DNA of 64,000 bases from Larix kaempferi (GCA_027924585.1 BSBM01000007.1:6836001-6900000); one strand, 5' to 3'. Shown: positions 10,910 through 22,985, counted from the first letter of the stretch. Numbers and translations: made by a program. Notes: generated from the letters alone by a model not told the origin.

Positions 10910-11450
10910 TGCTTCTTCAATTCGAGGACATTAGTGAGTAAGATGATCCTCCCCACACAGCGTGCAAGGGAATTTCAACTTACGCCTAGGTTTACGATCC
11001 TCGCCAGCATTACAGCCTTCTCGAGGAGGGTTGGCATTCTCTTTACAAGGAGTATTACGATTTCTATTATTATTACTTCCATTGTTTCCACCCCTACGAT
11101 TATTTCTCCCCTTTTTCTTACCACCAGGTTGCTGGTTACCCGACGGTTTCGTTGATTGCACATTGTGTACATCAGACTACGGAGTGGAAGTGGACAAGGT
11201 GTGAACCTGTCCGGGAGCAGACTAGTTTAGTGACAAATTTTTCATTTGATTAGCTACCAAGTCTACAGGGTGAGTGCATGCGGACCCCACGATGCCATCG
11301 ACATGTGGTCCAGGAACTGACGTAGGCTCATGTCTTGTTCTCGTTGCATTAGTAATAATGTCATACAAAATGCCAGACTGAGAATAAAGTAGATCTAATT
11401 GCTGGACTTTCAAGATAGCTTGTACCTCAGTCACAATGACAGACATCGAA
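10910..11450 (-). pseudogene. Nucleocapsid / CCHC knuckle part of gag, element T
   Basis: In one frame the chain reads a basic, Asn/Gly-rich stretch (NNRRGGNNGSNNNRNRN, about 11050-11110) and then FPCTLCGEDHLTH, a CX2CX4H zinc knuckle whose last Cys follows a TAA at 10931-10933 (probably a mutated Gln codon), giving CPRIEEAL. A second stop interrupts at 11222. This part lies in a different frame from the capsid ORF at 11634-13355, so an indel lies between 11446 and 11640. Confidence 0.75.
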
Positions 11451-11633
11451 ACATCCTTAGCAATGTATGGAAGAAGACTTGAGGAACCATTCCAACAGGA
11501 ACTCTGGAGGAATGTTGGCTTTCACTAATCTCTTCCGCCGATGCCACTCTTGAATGTGGTCAGAAATATGTGTGGCCTTATTCTGACGAAAAGTGGACAA
11601 CAACTCAGTACCAGTATCATAACGAACCGGTAA

Positions 11634-13355
11634 CTAGAAATGGTCTAAGAAAACCAAAGGAATCTCGTTGAATCCCCTATAGGTGTTCCCGGGCAACTCC
11701 ACATACCACTTCGCGGCTGCCCCCGTGAGGGTGCGTTGAAATAGTCGTAATCGAATGGAATCATGATTCAAAGAGTTGGAGGAGCACCAAAGGTGAAACG
11801 TCATGACATGATCTCTCGGGTCCTCACCACCTTTCCCCTCAAACTTTGGAATGTCTAAAGGGAGCTTGGTAGGGACCGGGGGCCAAGTAGGGTCGTGAAA
11901 CACTAGATCATTCATGAGCTTCGAAATATCCGGGAGATTCAAGCATGCAAAGAATGGGAGCTGTGGCTGGAAAGCTTGATTATAAGCTCCCATAAAAGGT
12001 TGGTTGAACGAAACTGTGTTATAGGATGGACCAAAAGCTTGACCATGAGGATTAAACTGCTGATACTGAGGACCTGATGGCCCATAAGCTTGACCATGGC
12101 CATAAGGTGGATAACCTCCTCCTGCCTGACCCATTTGAGAGTAAGCAGGTATATGCGCGTTTTGAGCACCATATTGGGGTGGTGGGTGATACTGGTGGCC
12201 AACACTGATTGCGTTGTAGTAAGGGTTGCCACCATGAGTATGGGGCATGTATTTACTATTCATAGTGGGAACCGTGTTGTATTGATTGTAATGGTATGGT
12301 ATGTTCCCAACCCCAACATTAGGATTAGCTTGAGCAGTCGTGTGGTGACCAGAAGCATGAGAAGCATTACCAGCTCCAATATGGGTGTGACTAGTAGTAG
12401 GGTTGGTGGTGTGATGTCCATGTGGATAGGAAATATTCCCACCCCCTACATTAGCATTACTGCCGGACGCAAAAGTATGTGGTATGTGTCCACCCCCATG
12501 GTTGGGAGGAACGGTATCATGTGCAAAAGTAGTCCTAGGTTGACGAGTAGTGATACATGTATTAGGTTTTGGATGGCAAGTCATATTTCGAATAGCATTC
12601 CGGTTAGGTTGGGTATTCCTAGGAGGTGGTCGTGTTCCAGCATTAGCATGGTTAGGAATCTGACCAGTCCCCATACTATGTGAGTGGGCGGACAATGTAG
12701 TGCGCCCAGCGAGGGTAGTGCCCCCAGTGGGTATAGTATGGCTAACACTTTGACTAGTGCTAGCATGAGTACCAACCGTAGTGGAAGGTTCGACAGTAGT
12801 GTGACTAGGCATACCAAAAGAGAGTGCGGTGGGGTTGATCATAGGGCCAGTATCATCATGAGTCTTAGGTATCCCGTATCTATAATCACATGGAAATGAA
12901 GGAACGAAAGGCTCGTCCTGTTCTCCTTCCTCGGGTAAGTTGGGCATCCCGTAAAGATAATTATCCGGGTTCGAAGGATCAAATGGATCCCGGTCAAGTG
13001 GATTAGGCCAAACATAACCAGGTTGAGTCTTAGGTGGATCACCTCCCCAATCCTTGCTAGGAGTATGGGGATCGGAAGTATGCTCAACTCTACCCAAAGG
13101 AGTAGAAGGGTCTTTCCCGATATCAGGATGTGCAGTCATGTAGTCTTCAACGTAAGTCACGTAAGAATATGAAGACTCAGAGGGAGCCCTCCGACGTTCT
13201 CTAGCAATACGGTGTGTAACCAAAGCTGGATTTAAACCAGCCAACCGATGGGACCAGCGGAGAGTAGGGCTCCACGCCACGTTCTCTTTGGAGAGAGACA
13301 CAACGTCTCGTAAAGGCCAACTATTGATAAAAAACAGTAAATCAAAAGTACACAC
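11634..13355 (-). pseudogene. Gag capsid of element T
   Basis: A 573-codon frame. The first ~470 residues are low-complexity, rich in Gly, His, Asn, Thr, Tyr and Pro, with imperfect repeats such as GGGNISYPHGHHTT and GAGNASHASGHHTT. The C-terminal 90 residues are the retrotransposon gag domain: LPLDIPKFEGKGGEDPRDHV, LWCSSNSLNHDSIRLRLF, LTGAAAKWYVELP, FLDHF. TAG at 11634-11636 truncates it; the frame continues after it with LPVRYDTGTELLSTFRQNK and HISDHIQEW, so the stop is a C-to-T change of a Gln codon. The start is not certain; the ATG at 13353-13355 is the first available. Confidence 0.85.
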
Positions 13356-14844
13356 CTAAAGAAACTACAGCTAAGAGCAGACAAACAGAGTGGCTAAATG
13401 AGCTCCCGACACTAGAGCCGGTATGTCTCGCCTAGGAGAGGCTTAAGACTCCCAAACTATAGCCGGAGGTAACAAAATCAGTTATAGAGACACCCAGGCT
13501 TCACTGTGTTGACAGGGTCAAGTCCACTACACGAACACAACTGTGCTATCCAATCCCTATCTGATTCAGGACACAAATAGCATAACCACTGCAAGTACCC
13601 TGTGTGGTACCTAGGTAAGGAAACTATGTTCACCACAATATAACCAATGCTTAGGGGGATAGTCGCAGGTGGGACCCGTCGTATGGGAAGGGTAGCTAAG
13701 CCCGAAGCACAAGAGGATGAACCTCCGGTACCCCCAGATACGAACAAATCCTGGATATATCTCCCACGTTCAGCTGGTATCAGAGGGATATCTCCTCAAC
13801 CAACTTCCCGTGACCTCGTGCTTAACTCTGGATTGAGTAGAGCTTCCTGAGAACACCGATCTATACCATGGATTCCTCCACTCCTTGGTTAGACACCTAA
13901 TGTTTCGTCTAGTAGTCTTGGATTTTTAACTCACAATGATCTATTCCAAGACTCTAAACCTATGCTAGTTGGTGTACCCTATAAATAAAATCAGTCTAAT
14001 CAATTTTATGATTAAGCATTAATTTTAGTGGCTGTGGTTACTCAAGGGATATGATCGTGAAACTAGTGATGTATAGACTCAATAGTATGCAAAAGTCAAC
14101 CAACAATTCCGAAATAAAGATGCAATCTTTTATCTTTTCGATGCACAAGAAGAACCTAAAATGAAGGCAACAAGCACTCAATGCAAGATGTAGTACATGA
14201 AAGTAAAATATTTTGTATTTTCGCTTATAAACAAGAAGGAAAATGCAAAAAAAAAACTAAATGAATATTTTTGTATTTTTCAAATATAAATGAAATGAAA
14301 AAATGCAAGCAAAATCCTACTATTCAGTCACTGAAGTGCCGAGAATATCACTAAGACAACCTAGCAGGTCCTAAACAACAAGACTCAGCCAAAGGAAAGG
14401 GCTCCAAAGGAAAAAACCAAGAGGTTAAAACCAAAGATTGGTAAAAAACCAAGAAGGCTCAACCAAGAGAAACGAAGAGATCCGGTCACAACCAAGGCAT
14501 GAAACAGTCAAGAAAGGGGCCAACAAAGACTCAGGAACCAACCAAACTCACCCAGCAACAACCAAAATCCATAAACCAACAAAAGCCAGAGTTACACGCT
14601 ACTGTCGAAGGAAATCCTGCGGGTACCTGCGAGCAGTAAAGTAAACAGAGGCAGGTAGACGCGGGCGGAACTAAGCTATCCCGCGGGTGAGGAAAGGCAA
14701 ATGGGCAATTAAAGAGTCCAAAGGCTCAGAAAAAGCAAGTTTTCTACAGTGTATCTTAACGGCCAATCAGTGACACAGAGCTTCAATAAACAACAACTCT
14801 AATTATGGACTATTGCTCAAAAAATTTCCCAAACATGGATGTTT
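13356..14844 (-). other. Leader region of element T
   Basis: About 1.5 kb lies between the PBS and gag. On the + strand 14390-14600 is rich in ACCAA words (TTGGT repeats on the sense strand). No convincing ORF; the frame at 13478-13747 has no recognisable motif. Long leaders are usual in Tat elements. Confidence 0.5.
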
Positions 14845-14862
14845 TCCCCAGCGGAGTCGCCA
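14845..14862 (-). promoter_or_regulatory. Primer-binding site of element T
   Basis: The - strand reads TGGCGACTCCGCTGGGGA, starting 4 bases inside the LTR end. It would pair with a tRNA ending in CGGAGTCGCCA. This sequence next to an LTR is, as I recall, typical of Tat-lineage gypsy elements (tRNA-Arg has been proposed); it is not the initiator-Met site used by the other elements here. Confidence 0.7.
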
Positions 14863-14866
14863 TTTC

Positions 14867-15805
14867 TGTATTGGGGAAAACTCACTATGGCTTGGGAATA
14901 CCACAACAGATAGATGACTACCAGAAATCTACTCAATTCTCAAAGCAATTCTATTATAAATGACAGTGTTAAAATAATGGAGAAATGTAACCAACCTTGA
15001 TCCAACGTTTGATGTAGATCCCCGTTGGAGCTTTCAATCCACGCACATCCAAGCACTTGTAATCTGTAAATTAGTCTTGACAGCCAATATCTAACAAGTA
15101 CATGTGATATATAAATGAAATTAACATTATCAATAACAATGGTCCATAATATCATAAGCAAATGTAACCCAATGTATAATAAATGACATTCACACCATGA
15201 ATGGACGAGAATATGAGTATTTCTATTAATGAACAAGAAGAAGTACAGAGTGATACGACCTCTTGCCGGAAACCAATCTGAACCAATATCTAGATCAATC
15301 CACTTGTGCCTCCACCACTTCAATCCTCCATGAATGGCAAACTCAAACTAGAAAGGAGTTTGGAAGGTGAACATAAATGGTTCACAAGTACAAGGATCAA
15401 TGAGTGCAGACTCAAGATAGGGAAAAAATCCACTAGAGTTATCTTACGATTCTCCTCTTCCTCCCGTCCATAAGACATATGTGCTCAATATATAGTCCTC
15501 TAAAAGGTAGGTGAAAGGGCACATCGAGGTGTTACTTGGGCAGATGGAGAGCCAAAGGTCACCCAATGACCGCTTTTTTGGAGTAAAAAGTAATTAATAG
15601 TGGTTTTTACCATTTTACATGCTACTCGCGGGCTATAGGGATGCAACTCGTGGGTACGCCTGCTATGAAGATGCAACAAGCGGGTAGGAATAAAAATAAG
15701 GCAAACTGGTATCACTGAAGGATAAAAATGGATCTGAGTCACTGAAATGGATCCTATAGGCCAGAGAATTCTGATGCTCACAGGGTGGAAGATTTCTGTG
15801 TAACA
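14867..15805 (-). repeat. 5' LTR of element T
   Basis: The partner of 1306-2245. Read on the - strand it begins TGTTACACAGAAATC at 15805 and ends CCAATACA at 14867, so it has canonical TG...CA ends. A TATATA box candidate at 15488-15495 would place U3 at about 310 bp and R-U5 at about 620 bp. Right of it (15806 on) the sequence of element A resumes. Confidence 0.9.
15488..15495 (-). promoter_or_regulatory. TATA-box candidate in 5' LTR of T
   Basis: The - strand reads ACTATATATTGAG, conserved in the other LTR at about 1929-1936. Position within the LTR suits a U3 promoter. No start site evidence. Confidence 0.35.
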
Positions 15806-16229
15806 CAACCCGGTTGGTGGTGTCCAAATCATCTCGGCACATGCTTATTTTACCAGTGCTGCGATTGTGAATATAATGCCATGGCAGAATGGCGGCTCGA
15901 GCATTAATCCTGAAGGTACGGGTTCTAACTATAATCATGATTAAGTATCAAATTAAATGTGGCAATTATGAACATGTCTTGTCTTTTATCACTATCAGAA
16001 TTTTGTACACACTTAATCACCAAAGAATGTGTTAGGAGTAACAACCCGACCGTCATTTTACCCGATTCATACCAAAATTTCCCAATTATGCCATTTTTCC
16101 TTAATTGTATCATCTTGCCGCGGGTTGAAAACTATGCCATCTTTCCTAAAATGCCCAATTTCAAACTCCAGCTACTCCATGAATGTTCGAAGGCTGCAAC
16201 TTCGACGTCTGAACTGATAACCACTGTAT

Positions 16230-19200
16230 TTGCTGTCCGAATTACGAAACAAGATTGATATGGGTAACCCGGTTAGGCATGAACCTGAAAATATGGAAGC
16301 TCTGCGTGCCAATGCGGAAGTTTTCGCCATTTTTGCAGCAGCTGGGTGGACCGAGTATTTCCAATGTCTAAACGGTTTCCACATCGAAACGGCATTACAG
16401 TTCATTTTTAACTTGACTGATACTCATTCTGAAGTTAAGGGGGTATGCATTGAGGTTACGGAAGCCATTATATCTGAGGTTACTGGCTTACCCCTGGTTG
16501 GGAAGAAATTGTTTGGACGGAAGGTGCCGAATTCAACTGCAATAAGGGAATTTCTTGCAGTTTGGGAGAATGTTCGTCCAAAAGGCCGTGGAATTGCACT
16601 GGACTCGTTACCTCATCCCTAGGATCAAGTGGCAATTTTTCTGAAGAAGTATATCTCCTGTGAAGGTAGGTACCAGATTGTCTATTTTTCCAAATTCCCT
16701 TTGTTATCTCATCTACTCTATGGAAACCTAGTTAATATGCCTTTTTATCTCTTTAAGACCGTACAAAATATGGCTGGTTATGCAAGAACAGTCCAACACC
16801 TTGTTTCCTCCCTCACCAATCATGGCCTAATTAAATTGCTTATCTTGAGGGCCATTGCATGTCATAATTTGACCTGGGCTCAATTTCTTACTGGAGCCGG
16901 GGTAATTAGAGAACCTGTACTGGAATTGGGGGGTATTACAGAAGGAGAAGAGGACCAGAGCTCCTCAAATCCAGTTCGGGGGGAGGATGGAAACATAAAT
17001 AATAGGGAAGGAGAAGTAGATATAGGGGAAGCGACGATAGCAATGGACCCTGGTATAGATGGGGTATCTGAAAATAAAAATATAGGGGAAGCTGTGACTT
17101 CGGGGAACCCTGTCATTGAGGAGATAGTGATGGAAGTTAGGGAAGATGAGGTAGCAACATCAGAAGCTACAACAACAACCAACCCTACAGGGGAAGAAAC
17201 AAACCCAATTGAAATTGCAGTAAGGGTGGCGGCTGAGGTAGTGGAAATGGCGTCATTATTAGTTGCAGCAAAAGAAGATGAAGCTGGAGCAGTTGTTGAA
17301 GCTGCAACTGCGGAAGTGGAAATGCATGAAGGAGAATGCCAGGAAAAGGCAGCAGAGGAAGGGAATATGGAAGTGTTGGATACTGCATCCTCCCCGGAAG
17401 TCAAGGGAACTATTGTGGAAGACGAGGAATTCGATTTTCCCTCTAAAAATTTGGAAACCCCTGTGTCACAGAATAAAAGAAAAAGAACAGGGAAGAAGGG
17501 CCAGACAACTACTTCAGCAAGGAAGAGAAACCCAGAGATGCTACAACAGTGGAAACAAGCAGTGTTGATCAGCCATCGGAAGGGGTGAAGAGAAGAAGGA
17601 CTTGGTCTATGGTAGCAACTGAAACAACAGGTGAAATTGGGGCAAATATTGAATTACTAGTAGCTGAGACAGCAGCTGAAATTGGGGCAAATATTGAATT
17701 ACCAACAGCTGAGACAACAAGGGAAATTAGGGTAAATATTGAAGTACCTTTAGCAGAAGCAGCATGTGTAGTAGGGACAGGCATAGAAATCCCTACTTCA
17801 ATTCCCAAAACACCTGCTGACACACAGGAACCTGCTATTAATGAACCCCATATTGAAAATATCTTGTATGAAAATGAACTTTTAAAGGAAGAAGTGCAAA
17901 CACTTCGAAATGAATTGGAGAAATGGAAGGAAATAAGTAGGAAAAAAGCAAAGAGGAGTCTGGATATATTGGTGGAAGCTGCAGAACAAGTGGAAAATTC
18001 ATTCCTTGACTTGATCCATGAAGAGCCGGGAAAAGTGATATGCCCAGAATGTGGAGACATATATAAAATAGTAGGGCATAAAGTCATATTGGTGGACCTT
18101 GCTGCATAAGCACCTGGACAGACAAAGCAAGAAGTAGAAGTGCCTGTAGTTGAGCTGATGGAGGAAAATGAGCCAAGAATGGACTTAATCCTATATCTGG
18201 AACCATAAGAAGAAGAAGATATGCAAACTCAACCATCAGGAGATATAGAATTACTCATGGAATAGTCTCATTGCTCAGCAGACATTGAGGTACTCCAAAA
18301 ACCTTCTCAACAACTTGGAGAAATGAAGGAAAATGACGTTGTCACACAAGAACCAACACCCTTGGAAATATTTACTAAAGTTGCAACTCGAATTGAAGTT
18401 GTTGAAGGTAAAATCCAAGAAGAAAATGCTGTTACACAAGAACCAACATCTTCAAAAATGTTTGTTGAGGTTGCAACTCAAACCGAGGAGGAAGAGGTTG
18501 AAATGGAGAGAAAGGACGTTGTCACACAAGAACCAGTAGTCCCAGAATCAATTGCTGAGATTTTAATACAAACAGAGGTCACTACAAAACCAATGGAAGA
18601 TGAGGCTACTACACCATCAATCCACAAAGGGGAAGTTGAAACATCTGGTGATGAGATAAGAATGCTACCATCTCAAGGCATCATTAATTTAGATTCTGAT
18701 GATGAAAAGGATGTGGTGGATGGAAGAATTCGGTGATTGGAGAAAAATATTTTCTCACTAAATCTTGAGCTAGATAAATGGAAGAAATATATTACTTAGT
18801 GCAAAAAAGGAATAGTACCCCTCCATGAATATAGAAATGTTGTCAGGGGATTGAGAGAGAAATGGGCTGAGGAATTGTTCTTCCAAAAAATCCAGTGGGA
18901 AAATGTTCAAAAGGAATTGGCGGAATCGAGGAAATTCAATTCCATACAACAGGAGAAGGATCAATTGTATACTCTTTCCTAGGAATTACTAAGTTGTAGG
19001 GCTCCATCCCCTTCTTACCTTGTCTTTCTTTACGAACATACAATTTTATTCAAGATGAAGGCATTAAAAGAAGGAAGGCCATTTGAGTTAATTACAGCCT
19101 CCCAGTTTTCAGAAACTTTCTCGGAAAGCAATGATGAGGAGCAAAATCTATTGTGTGAATTATATTTACATGATAAAGCCTACTATGCTGACTCCCATGC

Positions 19201-19892
19201 TAATCGTGTTCTTCATTTGGGGGATATTCAGTTGATAGAATTTGCTTCTTTTGTCATCAACCATGTAAAATGGCGAGATGCCTTCCAAACCATCACAAAG
19301 AATGAGGAAAATTCCACTCTTTGGATTAGAAATGAACCTTGGCTTCCAATAGGACTCAAGGCCAGGTATGCAAAGGCCCTTGAATTTCTTGAGATTGTTC
19401 AACATTTGGAGAATTTGCAAGATAGAATCATCACTGCCTGTGTTGGGATAATTTCTAGTAATCAGCAGCATGCCCTACAGGGTAGTGAGTACAGATGGTT
19501 ATATTCCTCTCCATCTTTGAAAGAAAGGGATCCATATTGCTTTGAGAATTTTAAGCAGGCTTTAGCAAGGGTGCCTAGGTATGTTTAGTGCATGAAAATG
19601 TGTGGAGCTGGGTGGCTTGGGTTTAGATTCAAGTTTCCTTTCATATGGCTTCTTGTGAGCCCTTATAGAAACAGTTATGTTTTGACCAAAGAAGAGGAGG
19701 AGCAGTGTTGGGAGAAGTGGGCTGCCTGTCAGGGATTTGTGCATCATGGGGAACCAACAGAACTTGCCAAGAATCTCACCAATCTTCATAGGTTTAGTCT
19801 GGATTCAGATTCAAACTAGTGGAATTTGTTGCATGAGGACATGCAATTGGATAGTTGGGGGGAGATGTTGGGCCCTGAAAATGCCCCTTTTT
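16230..19892 (+). pseudogene. Very long sense extra ORF of element A
   Basis: One decayed reading frame of about 1,200 codons ends at the PPT. Part 1 (16230-17588, one TAG at 16620-16622) contains AAAGWTEYFQCLNGF, EVTEAIISEVTGLPLVGKK and a second block HGLIKLLILRAIACHNLTWA, a pattern seen in uncharacterised plant retroelement ORFs, followed by a Glu-rich acidic tract. A frameshift near 17550 leads to part 2 (17549-18109), with four ~18-residue repeats (EIGANIELPTAETT type), a coiled coil and CPECGDIYK. The same frame continues through stops at 18107, 18207 and 18261 into three ~33-residue repeats (VTQEP...ATQTE), another coiled coil, and a C-terminal block (19055-19892) with HLGDIQLIEFASFVINHVKWRDAF and ENLQDRIITACVG. 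I do not recognise a function. It lies after pol, where env-like or extra ORFs sit in Athila/Tat elements; no signal peptide or membrane span is clear. Confidence 0.6.
19852..19865 (+). promoter_or_regulatory. Polypurine tract of element A
   Basis: AGTTGGGGGGAGA directly precedes TGTTGGGCCCTG, a classic PPT-LTR junction. It overlaps the last codons of the extra ORF, as PPTs commonly do. Confidence 0.7.
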
Positions 19893-21334
19893 GACCACAC
19901 CTATTTCATCATTTTGCCCTGTTATACCCTAGTTTCATAAACCATATACATGCCTTTTTCTAGAACAATCAACAATCCTGACAAGGTATAATTTATTATT
20001 GCTTCATTTAATTAAATTCCTAAGATTGTTATGGTTATGAATTCTAGCCTTCAATTTATGCTAACTTGTGTTGATTTCATTAAGTTAAGATCAAAGCACA
20101 GGTGTATCAGCTGCAATGCCTTGGGAAAGAATCGTGTGTGGTGCCAGCTATTACTGATCCTTCATATCCAAAGGGACAACGCATCTCTCCATGTGAAGCT
20201 GTAGCAGGTCGCTGAAATAGAGCATAGTTGCAACAGACATGACGCCTCCCAATTTGTTAAACCGTTGATCCATTGACTGCCAGAGTAAGAACATCCTTCA
20301 TGATTAACGATCTCATTCATTATGGCTATAATAGTTTAGCTGTAACTCTGCAGCACGAAGATCATAGATTTTCATTGCTACACGAAATTAGTGGATCATG
20401 AACTGTATTTTGCATGTATAAATATGGGAAGGATTTCAAAGTATGGGGTTGGTGAATTATCATTTTGTACGGGCTGTAACAGAGATTGATACTATGGATT
20501 ACCTTCTTTTAATGAAGAGCAGAGTTATTTCCATTTATGTGTCTTAATTTGTGGTAGTTCACAGCGCCTATGTTAGAAGGACAGGTCCCACCTTCTCATA
20601 GAGATTGCCGAGTTAAGTAGGTAGTTAGATTTATTTCCTGTTGTGTGTTTATGGAATTGCATTAGGCATATTTCTGATAGTTGCAACAGAGATTTATAAT
20701 TGCATTCTTTATTGGTAGTTTATTCTATGCATTACGAATAGCTGCAACTGTGTGGTGTGACAATCGACTGTTTAGGTTAGTTTTGATTATGCATGTGTGT
20801 TCAATAGCTGTTACAGCCAAGCTCATCTTCCATTCCTTTCAGTTATTTATGCTTCCTAGGATTTCAAATGGTTATCAATTTATAGTTTAGGTTTATTTCT
20901 TGATTCTGGTTGTTGTTGTATATTTATTGAATTCATAGATTGGACAAATTATAATTGAGTAACGGTAGCTACTGGATGGATAATTTTGGTAAAGATTTAG
21001 TACTGTAGTTTGATAATTATAGGATTTAACTTCTTGCAAAAGTAATCTAGTTCATTTTCATTCGTAAATTAGTAACTGCTAGGTTGATTTATGTAGGAAG
21101 GTAGTTGCACTTTGAATTCCTAGATGTATCAGTTAGATTAGTTTCTTTATGGAATGAGTTCGGCTGAGCAGATAGATAGGATTATCATCTTCATTTATTC
21201 AATGAATTGCTGGAAATGTTTATGCATAGATTGTGCTTATTGCCATTGAAATAAAAGACTTCCCTGGGTTTGACAATTTATATTGAGCATCCTCTGTGTT
21301 AGTTGTAATTAATTGAAATATAGGGTGACCAACA
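19866..21334 (+). repeat. 3' LTR of element A (end approximate)
   Basis: It starts TGTTGGGCCCTGAAAATG right after the PPT. The end is set tentatively at GGTGACCAACA near 21334, just before copia sequence begins; no partner copy is in the window to confirm it. TATAAATA at 20417-20424 is a promoter candidate. Words such as AGCTGTAAC and TAGCTGCAAC recur at about 20337, 20740 and 20808, echoing the minisatellite at 640-1155. Confidence 0.55.
20417..20424 (+). promoter_or_regulatory. TATA-box candidate in LTR of A
   Basis: GTATAAATATGGG sits about 550 bp into the LTR, a plausible U3/R border. Sequence match only. Confidence 0.35.
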
Positions 21335-21361
21335 TGATCCAGTACCTTGAACTGAAGATAC

Positions 21362-22189
21362 CTATGTCACATGAGGTATGGAAGCCCGTGACTCCTCATA
21401 CTCCAACTCTCTAGACTTCTTGAAGGCTCTCTCCTCCTCAAATCTCACTTCCCACCTCACAACCACATTCCTCTGCGCAGGAAGATAAATACAAAAAGCC
21501 TTCGAAGTCTCATCATAGCCCACAAAGATTCCTCTCTTTGCAGTGGGATCCAACTTTGTCCTCTTGTCTGAAGGGACATGAGAGTAAGTCAAGAAACCAA
21601 ATATGCGAAAATGACCAACCTCAGGCTTCTTTCCTGTGAACAGCTCCTTAGGAGTCTTCCTCCCCAAGGCAATATGGGGACTCCTGTGCTAAAGGTAAAC
21701 ATTGGTACTGCAAGCCTCTGCCCAAAGAAAGAAAGGAAGACTCTAATCATGAAGCATAGCTCTCGCTGCTCCCACAATAGGCCCATTCTTCCTTTCAGCT
21801 ACTCCATTATTCTTAGGAGTATATGGTACTATCAAGTGTCTCTGTATGCCCTCATGTATGAAAAACTCATCGAACTCATTGGAGGTATACTTGCCCCCAT
21901 TGTCTGATCTCAGAACCTGAATCCTCCGCCCTATCTAATTCTCCACAAGAGCTTTGAACTCTTGGAAGGTCCGCAAGACATCAACTGACTTCTTGCTCCT
22001 CAAGAAGTAGAACCAGGTTTTCTTGGAATAGTCATCGATGAAACTCACATAATACTCAAATCTTGTCAAGGAAACAAATGACATAGGACCACATAAATCT
22101 GAGTGAATCAAATCAAGCACCCCTGCTAACCTGCTGTCACTGCTCAAAAAGTAGTCTTGGTGTACTTTCCCAAAGCACACCCTCTGCAT
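21362..22189 (-). pseudogene. Copia integrase (element B)
   Basis: The first Asp lies in LIHSDLCGPM, the second in RSDNGGKYTS (read across a TAG after VEN at 21935), and Glu in NGVAERKNG, so the D-D-E triad survives. Then come MGRKTPKELFTGKKP, a GFLTYSHVPSDKRTKLDP block and GIFVGYDETSKAFCIY, typical copia integrase C-terminal motifs. The frame ends with a stop at 21362 shortly after RELEYEESRA, where the element is cut off. Confidence 0.88.
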
Positions 22190-22734
22190 ACATCACTGTG
22201 CTCTATGCTGAACTTTGGTAGACCTGTAACCATACTCCTCAACAATCTCAAAGCTAGATGATGCAAATGGGCCATCCTCCGATGCCATAGCTCGCAAATC
22301 TCACTACTACTGCTGTGTGCCAAAGCATGCTGGGGTTGAAATAAGAGCTTGTATAGTTTTCCGCATCTAACCCCAATGTCCAAAGAGGTAGATGTTCCTA
22401 CAGTCTTGGGGAATATATGCACATGTCCATCCATGAAACAAACCCCAAGACCCCCATCCTCAATGGTGGAAACTGATACCAAGTTCTTTTTCAGCCCAGG
22501 GAAAAACATAACATCCCTCAAAAACATAGGACTCACGGACTCCCTCTGAAAAGTAATGGTCCCATGACCAACAGCTATGACAACTGTGTCATCTCCCAGT
22601 ACAACCTCCACATCTACACTTGTCTGTGAAAGCTCGGAGAACATCTCTCGAGCACCTTCCATGTGACTCAAAGATCCACTATCAATATACCAAGTGCTGG
22701 TGGTAGATGCACCCATCTGATGGTCAGTCAACAA
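22144..22734 (-). pseudogene. Copia protease and GAG-pre-integrase (element B)
   Basis: Aspartic protease with STWYIDSGSLSHM (active Asp-Ser-Gly), VVLGDDTVVIAVGHGT and FFPGLKKNLVSVSTI; then the GAG-pre-integrase zinc region with ELWHRRMAHLHH and CRGCALGKYTKTTF (HHCC). It overlaps the integrase frame below at 22144-22189 because of a local frameshift. Confidence 0.9.
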
Positions 22735-22859
22735 GGAATGCTCCCTCTCGATATCTAAATTAGTGATGGTGATAATAGAGTCTCTCCCTCTCTCTCAACA
22801 AGTCCAGCACAAAGAGAAAACTCTCTCTGAAATCTCTCTCCAAAATCATCAATCTCTGC

Positions 22860-22985
22860 CGAGGCTGCTGTCTGCTGCTTCTTCTTCTTCTTTGGACACT
22901 GTGAAGCATAGTACCCAAATCCCTGACTAGAAAAGCACTTGACTTTGCTTAAGTCCTTCTTCTGTCCACCCTGTTGCTGCTGCTA
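22860..22985 (-). pseudogene. Degenerate CCHC knuckle (element B)
   Basis: On the - strand this reads VKCFSSQGFGYYASQCPKK. Compared with CX2CX4HX4C the second Cys is Ser and the His is Tyr, so zinc binding would be lost. A TAG precedes the QQQQGG stretch next to gag. Confidence 0.7.

Larger units (their letters stand above)
1306..15805 (-). mobile_element. Tat-lineage Ty3/gypsy retrotransposon (element T)
   Basis: Two ~940-bp direct repeats bound this 14.5-kb element. Coding order on the - strand from 15805 downward is 5' LTR, PBS, leader, gag, CCHC knuckle, protease, RT, RNase H, integrase, second archaeal-type RNase H, then an extra ORF on the opposite strand, 3' noncoding DNA and 3' LTR. 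The second RNase H and antisense extra ORF are hallmarks of the Tat lineage (Retand/RIRE2/Ogre relatives). The LTRs begin TG and end CA in the 5' copy; both ends of the 3' copy carry one transition. The flanking 5-mers TAGCC and CAACC agree at only three sites, so a TSD is not secure. LTR similarity is high by eye, suggesting a younger insertion than its neighbours. Stops and frameshifts make it non-functional. Confidence 0.9.
15806..21334 (+). mobile_element. 3' part of outer gypsy element A
   Basis: This stretch carries a very long extra ORF (16230-19892) followed at once by a PPT (19852-19865) and an LTR-like segment starting TGTTGGGCCC. Orientation agrees with the integrase tail at 1-330, so I read it as the far side of the element that T entered. 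The other LTR would lie left of the window. 15806-16229 is leader-like and holds no ORF I recognise. Confidence 0.6.

Noticed and set aside
12090-12683. 197-codon + frame opposite gag of T
   Set aside because: Shadow of the low-complexity gag repeats on the other strand.
1301-15810. TSD of element T
   Set aside because: TAGCC and CAACC agree at only three of five sites. Both differences are transitions, but I cannot claim a TSD.
16880-18087. Long - strand frames under the extra ORF of A (174 and 172 codons)
   Set aside because: Mirror frames of the Glu-rich sense ORF (Ser/Thr/Ala-rich), as expected from its codon pattern.
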